A DNA stretch of 14,675 nucleotides from Gammaproteobacteria bacterium (GTDB taxonomy: Bacteria; Pseudomonadota; Alphaproteobacteria; UBA828), in assembly GCA_002714015.1 (NCBI GenBank), contig PAWF01000051.1:1425-16099 (forward strand). The letters are read 5' to 3'. The notes under the pieces were generated by a model. That model was not told the origin of the DNA and made no database searches. It worked only from the letters and a program-made list of their open reading frames with translations. Positions 1 to 6,197 of this stretch are shown piece by piece; positions within the stretch are counted from its first letter, which is position 1; the number at the start of each line of letters is the position of its first letter. The position numbers were made by a program, and so were the translations under genes.

Positions 1-270
1 GATCCCATATCACATGGAACATCTGTTATCTTAAGTACACTAAAATTCATTTCTATTCATAATCCATTAAAATTCTATGGAATACCTGGAATAATTTTTT
101 TAGGAATTGGATTAGGATTTATTGGATGGACAATTCAAATTTATTCCACACATCAACAAATCATTACTAATGTTTCACTTATAGGAATTGGGAGTGTTGT
201 TTTAGGTGCAGTTCTATTAATGACTGCGGTTATACTTTTTTCAATTGTAACGGTTGTAAAAGAAAAATGA
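1..270 (+). CDS. C-terminal part of a membrane-anchored family-2 glycosyltransferase (5' end outside window)
   Basis: The frame is open from base 1 and ends at TGA 268-270, giving 89 residues. It begins with DPISHGTSVILSTLKFI, then HNPLKFYGIPG, followed by two hydrophobic segments (about residues 35-50 and 60-83) and a short charged tail VVKEK. This matches the end of archaeal dolichyl-phosphate-sugar synthase-like GT2 enzymes, where the catalytic domain is followed by SHGxSV..L, the PLKFYGIPG signature and two membrane helices. Such enzymes transfer a sugar from a nucleotide donor to a lipid carrier or glycan at the cytoplasmic membrane face. The catalytic GT-A domain lies outside the window, so donor and acceptor cannot be inferred. 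The next gene follows 20 bp later with its own Shine-Dalgarno, so the two are probably cotranscribed. Confidence 0.85.
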   Translation, partial: DPISHGTSVILSTLKFISIHNPLKFYGIPGIIFLGIGLGFIGWTIQIYSTHQQIITNVSLIGIGSVVLGAVLLMTAVILFSIVTVVKEK

Positions 271-277
271 AAAAGAT

Positions 278-282
278 GGAGG
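278..282 (+). promoter_or_regulatory. Shine-Dalgarno site GGAGG for the 202-aa gene
   Basis: GGAGG lies 8 nt before the ATG at 291 and is the clearest full Shine-Dalgarno in the window. It fixes that start. It also implies the gene is translated from an internal position in a message shared with the upstream glycosyltransferase, unlike the leaderless genes further right. Confidence 0.75.
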
Positions 283-290
283 CTTAATCA

Positions 291-899
291 ATGTACAAAT
301 ATGATGAAAAAGATTTATTAGAAATTCCAGAGTCTTATCAAAGATCGAATTTTGAAGGTCAAAAATTTCTATCTTATTATACAAAATCCAGAAATGAAAT
401 TATTTTGATGACATCTTCAAGTAAAAATATTAATAAATTTTCAGAATTAGAGAATATTTTTGAAACTAAATTTTTAATTAAAAATAAAAATGAAATAATT
501 GAAAAAGATATTGTAACCAAGGAACTTTTTATTTTTCTCCTTAATTCAGTAATAAAATCAAATCCTGTGAATGAAATCAAGGAAATAATAGATTTATTCT
601 TAAAAAAATTTGAAATTTCAAAGAAGATATTTACAACATATGACATTGGTAAGAAGAAAACATCTGAAATGCATGATGAATTGGATAATTATATTCTTTT
701 TTCATTAATTTGTTTAAAAATTTATGAGTACACAAAAAATTTAAAGTATTTGAATACATCCTTAAAGCTCAATGATATCATATCATCCAACATTCGTATT
801 ATTAAAAAACATAATCTATCACAGATTATCAATTTTATTATTAAAAATGAAATTGAAATGATTAAGAAATTATCTAAAGAGAACGATGTAGTTGTTTAA
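291..899 (+). CDS. Unrecognised 202-aa protein, overlapping the formyltransferase gene
   Basis: I do not recognise this family. The protein is cytoplasmic-looking, with no signal peptide or membrane segment. The N-terminal third is polar (YDEKDLLEIPESYQRSNFEG). The C-terminal half, about residues 90-195, is predicted to be mostly helical, with regular Leu/Ile spacing (DNYILFSLICLKIYEYTKN and following) that could form a TPR-like helical repeat, though no consensus is visible. Start ATG 291 is supported by GGAGG 8 nt upstream. The stop codon overlaps the TTG start of the next gene by 8 nt, so the two are probably translationally coupled. That suggests a partner or scaffold role for the formyltransferase, but this is inference from position only. 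Residue use is Lys/Ile/Asn-rich, like its neighbours. Confidence 0.75.
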   Translation: MYKYDEKDLLEIPESYQRSNFEGQKFLSYYTKSRNEIILMTSSSKNINKFSELENIFETKFLIKNKNEIIEKDIVTKELFIFLLNSVIKSNPVNEIKEIIDLFLKKFEISKKIFTTYDIGKKKTSEMHDELDNYILFSLICLKIYEYTKNLKYLNTSLKLNDIISSNIRIIKKHNLSQIINFIIKNEIEMIKKLSKENDVVV

Positions 900-1584
900 A
901 ATTGGCATAATATTAACACCGGATTCTAGATCAAGAGCTTATATACAAAAACTAATTGCAAATAATTTTGTTCCAGATAAAATTATTTTTATGAATGATA
1001 AGAGAGAATTAGAAAAATATGATGAAAAAATAGTTGAGCAATCAAAAAAAAATTCTTTTGACATTACAACTAGCGTTGAAATTAGCTTAAAAGATAATAA
1101 TCTTGATTATCATGAATTTGATTTTGTCAATATTAATAATTCAAAATTAATCACTTATTTAAAAAAATTAGATATTAATTATTGTATTTTTACAGGAGGA
1201 GGAATTTTAAAAAATCAAATAATAAATTCTGGTATAAAATTTATTCATTTACATTCAGGAATTGTTCCGTCATATCGCGGTAGTACTACTTTCTATTATA
1301 GCATATTGAACGAAAATAGATGTGGAGTTACTGCATACATTATGGATAAGAATTTAGATACAGGAGATATAATACACCAGAAATATTTCTTAAAACCGGA
1401 TCATGAATTTGTAGACGATGTTTATGATGCACATATTCGTTCAGAAACATTAATTGAAGTTATGAAAAAAGAATTAATCCAAAAATCACAATTTAAAAAA
1501 CAAGTACGTGATGGAGAAACTTATCACATAATTCACCCCGTATTGAAACATATTGCACTTTTAAATTGTTTGAAAACTGAATAA
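892..1584 (+). CDS. Formyltransferase-family protein (Fmt/sugar N-formyltransferase-like)
   Basis: This 230-residue protein matches the catalytic domain of formyl-H4folate-dependent formyltransferases (Pfam Formyl_trans_N), which formylate Met-tRNA or the amino group of nucleotide-linked sugars. Visible hallmarks are the N-terminal beta strand FKIGIILTPDSRS (2-14), CIFTGGGILKNQII (98-111), FIHLHSGIVPSYRGSTTF (117-134) and TAYIMDKNLDTGDIIHQ (147-163). The family triad is Asn-His-Asp. His121 and Asp156 are present, but the Asn position holds His119. The ~310-aa Fmt C-terminal tRNA-binding domain is absent, and archaea do not formylate initiator Met-tRNA, so a glycan or amino-sugar substrate is more likely. 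An in-frame TAG sits directly before TTG 892, so no earlier start exists. The 8-nt overlap with the upstream gene implies coupling. Confidence 0.82.
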   Translation: MFKIGIILTPDSRSRAYIQKLIANNFVPDKIIFMNDKRELEKYDEKIVEQSKKNSFDITTSVEISLKDNNLDYHEFDFVNINNSKLITYLKKLDINYCIFTGGGILKNQIINSGIKFIHLHSGIVPSYRGSTTFYYSILNENRCGVTAYIMDKNLDTGDIIHQKYFLKPDHEFVDDVYDAHIRSETLIEVMKKELIQKSQFKKQVRDGETYHIIHPVLKHIALLNCLKTE

Positions 1585-1628
1585 TAAAAAATTGCATAAA
1601 TATCTTATTAGTAATTTATTCAAAAACC

Positions 1629-1637
1629 ATAAAAATA
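1629..1637 (+). promoter_or_regulatory. TATA-like box ahead of the sulfotransferase
   Basis: ATAAAAATA is centred about 29 nt before the TTG at 1662. This is the spacing expected for an archaeal promoter whose transcript starts at or next to the start codon. The intergenic stretch 1585-1661 is otherwise plain A+T-rich sequence, so the box is only weakly distinguished from background. Confidence 0.4.
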
Positions 1638-1661
1638 AGAAAAAAACGACATTAGAGTAGT

Positions 1662-2564
1662 TTGAGTAACAATTTAGAATCTATTAAACGACCAAATTTT
1701 TTCTATGTCGGCCACACAAGATCTGGAACTACGTCACTTAAAGAAGAATTAGATCAACACCCCGAAATTTATTTCTACTATCCTAAATCTTGGAAAAAAC
1801 CAAATGGACCTTTTGGATTTGAATCAAGTTTTGAATCTGATGAAGAATTCCTTGAAGAGTTTAGAGGAGTAAATGAAAAAATAATTGGTCAAAAACGAGG
1901 AGATTATCTTTCATGCCCATGGGCTGCTGAAAAAATTAAGAAATTTTCTACAAATGCAAAGATCATAATGACTTTAAGAAATCCAATAGATGTTATGTAT
2001 TCACTACATTCTACAATGTTATATCGTGAAACTGTTGAAAATATTAAAAATTTTGAAGATGCATTGAAAATAGAACAGGAAAGGAAAGAAAAATATGGCT
2101 ATAATGTAATTCCGAAAAAATATCATCCACACATGATGTATAGAGAAACTGTAAGATATCCCAAACAAGTTGAAAGATATTTCAAACTCTTTGGTAAAGA
2201 AAATGTTAAAGTAATAATTTTTGAAGAATATATTAAAAATAAATCATTAACTCTTCAAGAAATTTTCAAGTTTTTAGATGTGGATGATAGTTTCGAAATT
2301 AAAAGTGTAAAAACAAATGCAGGTAGAAAATATCGTAATAGAACAATTCATTCTGCAGTAATGAATAATAAATTTGGAATTAGAGGAGTATTAAGAAATA
2401 TCCCTGGGATAGCAAATACCTATAGAAAAATCAACAATAGTGAATCTAAACGGGTTCCACTAAATCCAATATTAAAGAAATCACTCCAAGAGGATATTAG
2501 AAAAGAAGTTGACGAATTAAGTGAAATGTTAGGAAAAGATCTTAGTTTTTGGTATAAAAATTAA
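1662..2564 (+). CDS. PAPS-dependent sulfotransferase
   Basis: This 300-aa soluble protein is of usual length for a carbohydrate sulfotransferase domain, which moves sulfate from 3'-phosphoadenylyl sulfate to a sugar hydroxyl. The 5'-phosphosulfate loop is FFYVGHTRSGTTSLKEEL (13-30). Its position usually held by Lys in (K/R)xGT(T/S) is Arg20. The 3'-phosphate site is IIMTLRNPIDVMYSLHS (101-117), with Arg106 and Ser114 the expected contacts. A later strand, NVKVIIFEEY, matches the family's core beta strand and YEDL-like motif. Start TTG 1662 is forced by an in-frame TAG three codons upstream. It has no Shine-Dalgarno and is probably leaderless. It points at the oppositely oriented flippase with a 14-bp gap. 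The likely role is sulfation of the surface glycan made by this island. Confidence 0.85.
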   Translation: MSNNLESIKRPNFFYVGHTRSGTTSLKEELDQHPEIYFYYPKSWKKPNGPFGFESSFESDEEFLEEFRGVNEKIIGQKRGDYLSCPWAAEKIKKFSTNAKIIMTLRNPIDVMYSLHSTMLYRETVENIKNFEDALKIEQERKEKYGYNVIPKKYHPHMMYRETVRYPKQVERYFKLFGKENVKVIIFEEYIKNKSLTLQEIFKFLDVDDSFEIKSVKTNAGRKYRNRTIHSAVMNNKFGIRGVLRNIPGIANTYRKINNSESKRVPLNPILKKSLQEDIRKEVDELSEMLGKDLSFWYKN

Positions 2565-2578
2565 GAAAAAAATTAGTA

Positions 2579-3733
2579 TTAATTTCTCAGTATTTTTTTT
2601 CTCCATGAAATTATGGATAAATAAACAGCACTTCCAGATATTCCAATTACATATGAATATGCTATTCCAATCTCGGAGGAAAAATGAAATGAAATTAAAA
2701 TTCCAATTACCATAATAAAAATTGAAATTATGTGACCGATTGGAACATGAAAATTCTTCTCTTGTGCAAGAAAAGAAGACATTAACATTAGAGTAATTGC
2801 TCTTGGAATTAGCGCAAAACATAAGATTGGAATAAGTAATACTGTTTCAGTGAATTTAGGAAGAAAAATTGGAAGTAACTGTGGAAGAATAAATGCTCCA
2901 GCAAGACTTACAATTACTGATAATAATATAGTAATTCCCTTAACTTTTAGAGTAGAATTACCACGTGAATCTTCACTTAATGTATATTTCACAACCAATG
3001 ATGGCAAGATGTACATTAATCCAATAATTTGAAGTGCTAGGAAATAATTTCCAAGAAGAGATAATCCAAATAAAGGAACTGTAAGAAGCTCATCTATATG
3101 ATTTCTAGTGGTGGATACTAAATTAGACATATAATTTGAAAAAATTATTTTTTTCTTTTGTTTTATAATTTTAAAATTTGGTTTTTCTTGTTTTAGAATT
3201 TTAACCAAATGTTTCATAAAAATAAAATTTGATAGTGCGAATCCAATTAAAATTCCCTCGAAACCAATAGTAAAAAATAGTGTTAATGATAATGAAACAA
3301 ATAGTAATTTTTGTAAAATGTAAATTTTACTATGTTTGGAGAATAATTTTTTCCCAAGTAATTCTACTAAATATAGATTCATTATACTAGTAGCTATAAC
3401 TAATAATGACAAACCAATATCATCAAACATAAAGAATAGAATTATTGCTCCAGCAAGACTGGTGATTATGGAAATGAAGTATAGAGATGATTCAATTTTT
3501 AATCCTTTTGAAACATATACCTGCATTGTAAAAGGACCACCGAAGCTTGCAGCTACCGAAGTAATACCCATTATGGCTAAAAAATAACTTAGTTGACCAT
3601 AATTTTCAGTTCCCAAAATTCCAGCTAGAAATAGCCAAAATACAGATGTAATTATACCTCCAATTACATTTCCAGTACCAATAGTTAAAATTCCAGAAAA
3701 GGCCTTGTTATTTTTCAATCCATCACCAAACAA
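2579..3733 (-). CDS. Wzx-like polysaccharide/lipid-linked oligosaccharide flippase (MOP superfamily)
   Basis: This integral membrane protein has about 384 residues and roughly 11-12 hydrophobic segments spread over its full length. The first helix region (ILTIGTGNVIGGIITSVFWL) is followed by a loop ILGTENYGQLSYFLAIMGI that is typical of the Wzx/MATE-like exporters (polysaccharide biosynthesis protein family). A basic cytoplasmic loop, LKQEKPNFKIIKQKKKI (about 180-196), separates the two halves, and the tail is basic (SWRKKILRN). Such proteins flip lipid-linked glycans across the membrane. It is slightly shorter than bacterial Wzx proteins. Start TTG 3733 follows an in-frame TAA. A second TTG at 3718 (residue 6) is equally possible, because both are preceded by the same GGTGATnnn spacing. 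It lies 54 bp downstream of the FkbM gene on the same strand. Confidence 0.82.
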   Translation of the reverse strand: MFGDGLKNNKAFSGILTIGTGNVIGGIITSVFWLFLAGILGTENYGQLSYFLAIMGITSVAASFGGPFTMQVYVSKGLKIESSLYFISIITSLAGAIILFFMFDDIGLSLLVIATSIMNLYLVELLGKKLFSKHSKIYILQKLLFVSLSLTLFFTIGFEGILIGFALSNFIFMKHLVKILKQEKPNFKIIKQKKKIIFSNYMSNLVSTTRNHIDELLTVPLFGLSLLGNYFLALQIIGLMYILPSLVVKYTLSEDSRGNSTLKVKGITILLSVIVSLAGAFILPQLLPIFLPKFTETVLLIPILCFALIPRAITLMLMSSFLAQEKNFHVPIGHIISIFIMVIGILISFHFSSEIGIAYSYVIGISGSAVYLSIISWRKKILRN

Positions 3734-3742
3734 TTAATCACC
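3722..3742 (-). promoter_or_regulatory. Duplicated GGTGAT ribosome-binding site with two candidate TTG starts
   Basis: On the minus strand GGTGAT (3742-3737) precedes TTG 3733 by three bases, and a second GGTGAT (3727-3722) precedes TTG 3718 by three bases. GGTGAT pairs with the AUCACC part of the archaeal 16S rRNA tail, and the spacing is suitable when aligned to a full GGAGGTGAT. The two sites decide between starts that differ by five codons. Confidence 0.45.
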
Positions 3743-3751
3743 AAAAAAAAA
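3743..3751 (-). terminator. Oligo-T tract after the FkbM methyltransferase gene
   Basis: Nine consecutive T on the minus strand lie about 37-45 nt past the stop of the FkbM gene and just before the flippase start. Archaeal RNA polymerase terminates at such T tracts without a hairpin, and none is evident here. Full termination would require the flippase to have its own promoter; partial read-through is equally possible. In DNA this A+T-rich the run may also be chance. Confidence 0.3.
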
Positions 3752-3787
3752 TTTATTTTCTAGAATTTAACTCAAATGACTGAATGA

Positions 3788-4687
3788 TCAATTATCAGAG
3801 TTTTGCAAGGAACTCTTTGTACAAAAAATATTGATATCCTCTAGTTTTGAATTAGGATATTTCTTCATCAAGTCATCAATAGTTACAAGATTTATTTTAT
3901 TTTTAGCTCCATCAATTTCAAAAATATTATAACCCTTATCGGTTAACAATTTAAGATGACTATCGGGTTCAAACCCATGAGTTCTAATCGCATTTGGCCA
4001 CCATTCTTGTTGAATTTTCATATTAACATTTTTTTCCAATAATAATTTCATTCCTTTAATCACTCGTGGTTCAGCTCCTGAAATATCCATTTTTAAGAAA
4101 TTAATTTTGTCTTTGAAATCAGTAAAATAATCATCCAAGGTTATTGATTCAATTTCAACAGCATTCTTGATCGTTGACGAATCAGTAAAATTTTCAGGTT
4201 TAAATAAAAAATTTTCAGTACTAGTACGACCAGTCATGTATAAAGTGAGTTTTCCATTTTTATCAGAAACTGCTTTATTATGACATACAACATTTTTGTA
4301 TCCATTGATATCAACATTTTTTTTTAATATTTCAAAATTTGTGGGTGAAGCTTCAAATGCAAAAACTTTTCCTTCAGGACCAACAAGTTTTGCAAATAAT
4401 ACAGTATAATATCCAATGTGAGCGCCAATATCTATTACAACATCACCTTTCTTTATCTCATTTTTTACTAAATTAATTACAGTTTTTTCATGAGGGATGC
4501 CAGAAGACAATAGTAAAGAATCATTTTCATCAAGAAAAATTTTGTTACCATCAGTTTCAACAAAATCAGGATGTAAATTACTATTCATATAACGAGATGT
4601 TTTTCTAACTATTCCATATTTTGACATATTTGAGCCAATGAATAGTTTTATTCCTTTTTTGTACAATGAAAAAAGAAATGTTTTCAT
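3788..4687 (-). CDS. FkbM-family SAM-dependent methyltransferase
   Basis: This 299-aa protein is of usual FkbM-family length. SAM-binding motif I is VVIDIGAHIGYYTVLFAKL (83-101), and VFAFEASPTNFEILKKNV follows (108-125) with the acidic ribose-binding Glu112. The family motif near the active site, commonly K(I/M)DVEGAE, reads FLKMDISGAEPRVIKGM (197-213), so Val-Glu is replaced by Ile-Ser. FkbM enzymes O-methylate hydroxyls of natural products and surface sugars, and they are common in glycan islands. Start ATG 4687 has a TATA-like box 24 nt upstream on the minus strand and no Shine-Dalgarno, so it is probably leaderless. It could methylate a sugar or, more speculatively, a phosphoramidate oxygen. 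It is not obviously a homologue of the Campylobacter methyltransferases Cj1419/Cj1420. Confidence 0.85.
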   Translation of the reverse strand: MKTFLFSLYKKGIKLFIGSNMSKYGIVRKTSRYMNSNLHPDFVETDGNKIFLDENDSLLLSSGIPHEKTVINLVKNEIKKGDVVIDIGAHIGYYTVLFAKLVGPEGKVFAFEASPTNFEILKKNVDINGYKNVVCHNKAVSDKNGKLTLYMTGRTSTENFLFKPENFTDSSTIKNAVEIESITLDDYFTDFKDKINFLKMDISGAEPRVIKGMKLLLEKNVNMKIQQEWWPNAIRTHGFEPDSHLKLLTDKGYNIFEIDGAKNKINLVTIDDLMKKYPNSKLEDINIFCTKSSLQNSDN

Positions 4688-4706
4688 AATGAATCAGTCT
4701 TAGCCT

Positions 4707-4716
4707 CATATAATAA
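4707..4716 (-). promoter_or_regulatory. TATA-like box of the FkbM gene
   Basis: The minus strand reads TTATTATATG, centred about 24-25 nt before ATG 4687. This spacing suits a transcript that begins at the start codon. Together with the box at 4763-4770 it makes 4688-4791 a divergent promoter region. Confidence 0.55.
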
Positions 4717-4762
4717 GAACGTTGTAAAAAACTATCATTTTACGATTCAAAGTTAAATAAAA

Positions 4763-4770
4763 TTTATAAT
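4763..4770 (+). promoter_or_regulatory. TATA box of alkaline-phosphatase-superfamily gene A
   Basis: TTTATAAT is centred about 25-26 nt before the GTG at 4792. This is the best match in the window to the archaeal TATA consensus at leaderless spacing. No Shine-Dalgarno lies between the box and the start, which supports leaderless initiation at GTG. Confidence 0.65.
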
Positions 4771-4791
4771 CCAATTTCCATTTTAAACAGC

Positions 4792-6153
4792 GTGAAGAAA
4801 AAAAATATTCTAATACTAATTTTAGATTCAATCAGAGCAGACAAATTTTTTGGTAAAAATAAAGCAATGCATATTCCTAATATCGATTACTTAGTTGAAA
4901 ATGGAACTTATTTTAAACAAACTGTTGCACCTTCTGATGGAACACTATTAGGATGGGCCGGAATTTTTACGGGTTTGTATCCATTCAGAACAGGAATTAA
5001 TATTGATGGGTTTTCAAAAATTAAGAAAGAAATTCCAACATTATTTGATCTGTTAAAAAAAAATGGTTATAATTTTTATGGACATTTACCAGAAGTTGCG
5101 GCTAAAATTGGTTTATTTCCAGAATTTGAAAATAAAGATATTTTCTACAATAAATATACAAATTTTGAAGATGGACTAGGTGATGAAATAGTATCAGAAT
5201 TCTCTAATTTAAAAGAGCCATGGTGTTATATTTTACATTCTTATGATATGCATTTTCCAATTAAACTTTCGGAAAAATTTGATCAGGAAAAATTTGGGAA
5301 AATCACATATGACAGAGTAATGGCATCAATTGATTTTTGGATAGGAAAAATTATTGAGAAAATAAATTTAGATGAGACATCAGTCATAATTACAGCAGAT
5401 CATGGAACACATATCAATGAAGTATTAAATGATAATGAAGTTGTAGATTTAGACAGTAAGCAAATATTAAATTCATTAGCACCTAAAATTGGAAAAATTT
5501 TTCCTGAAAAATTATTTCCATTAAAAAGTAAGGCATTTTTTGCATTAGAAAAAATAAGAAAAGAGAAGAAAGGAAAAAATGTTTCAAATCTTAATCTTCC
5601 ATCACATCAACTAAGACAAGTAATGTTTCAGAGAGGAGAACTTGATAAATTTCTTTATGATGAAAATGTTCATGTTCCTTTACTCATATTAGATTCTAAG
5701 TTTCCAAAAAATTTGAAAATTAATAGATTAGTTAGATCTGTGGATATTTCACCAACAATACTAGAAATTATAAATTCAGAAATTCATTTTAATGAAATTG
5801 ATGGAGAAAGTTTGCTAACAAAAATAAATAATGAACAACCTAACGATGGATTTGGATTTATAGAAAATACCCCAATTATACAGAAAAAGGCTAACCTAGT
5901 AATTGGAATAAGAACTACAAAATACAAATATTTTCGTGATATCAGTAATCCACTAAATCGTGTACATCTTTTTAATTTGGAAAAAGATGAATATGAAGAA
6001 AATAATATTTCAACCACACGCCCAGATTTAGTGGAAAAAATGGAAAAATATATTTCAAAAATTAACTACGAAATTAGTTCCGACTCAAAAATTCCAGATA
6101 AAAAAGAAACAAAAATCATTAAAGATGAACTTAGGAAATTAGGATACGAATAA
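4792..6153 (+). CDS. Alkaline-phosphatase-superfamily enzyme A (sulfatase fold, Thr nucleophile)
   Basis: This 453-aa protein belongs to the sulfatase-like hydrolase/transferase family (Pfam Sulfatase) and has no signal peptide or membrane helix, so it should be cytoplasmic. The first metal-binding motif is NILILILDSIRADKF (5-19, Asp12). The nucleophile region is PSDGTLLGWAGIFTGLYP (47-64). Counting back from the TG of TGLYP, the position held by Cys/Ser (formylglycine) in sulfatases is Thr51, and no CxPSR is present. Further sites are His154 (YDMHFP), Asp203-His204 (ITADHG) and VHVPLL (293-298). About 65-70 extra residues between DHG and VPL are shared only with protein D. Thr here is typical of phosphodiesterases and phospho-group transferases. 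The C-terminus, LRKLGYE, resembles that of D. GTG 4792 fits the upstream TATA box. The substrate is unknown. Confidence 0.85.
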   Translation: MKKKNILILILDSIRADKFFGKNKAMHIPNIDYLVENGTYFKQTVAPSDGTLLGWAGIFTGLYPFRTGINIDGFSKIKKEIPTLFDLLKKNGYNFYGHLPEVAAKIGLFPEFENKDIFYNKYTNFEDGLGDEIVSEFSNLKEPWCYILHSYDMHFPIKLSEKFDQEKFGKITYDRVMASIDFWIGKIIEKINLDETSVIITADHGTHINEVLNDNEVVDLDSKQILNSLAPKIGKIFPEKLFPLKSKAFFALEKIRKEKKGKNVSNLNLPSHQLRQVMFQRGELDKFLYDENVHVPLLILDSKFPKNLKINRLVRSVDISPTILEIINSEIHFNEIDGESLLTKINNEQPNDGFGFIENTPIIQKKANLVIGIRTTKYKYFRDISNPLNRVHLFNLEKDEYEENNISTTRPDLVEKMEKYISKINYEISSDSKIPDKKETKIIKDELRKLGYE

Positions 6154-6166
6154 ATTATAAATTTAG

Positions 6167-6173
6167 TTTATAT
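6167..6173 (+). promoter_or_regulatory. TATA box of alkaline-phosphatase-superfamily gene B
   Basis: TTTATAT is centred about 28 nt before TTG 6198, within the 44-bp gap after gene A. It suggests that B has its own leaderless promoter even though it lies directly downstream of A on the same strand. Confidence 0.5.
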
Positions 6174-6197
6174 TCTTAATATAAAATTTGAATTTAA

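Noticed and set aside
377..646. Minus-strand open frame opposite the 202-aa gene
   Set aside because: It is Phe/Ser/Ile-rich as expected for the complement of Lys/Asn/Glu codons, and it lies in a gene whose start is fixed by GGAGG.
2850..3587. Open frames on the plus strand inside the flippase gene (2850-3032 and 3336-3587)
   Set aside because: They lie antisense to a clear membrane-protein frame, have no family resemblance or ribosome-binding site, and reflect low stop density opposite hydrophobic codons.
4792..6153. Calling A (and B, C, D) true formylglycine-dependent sulfatases
   Set aside because: No C/S-x-P-S-R motif is present in any of the four, and the aligned position is Thr in each. 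Only the fold and metal motifs are shared with sulfatases.
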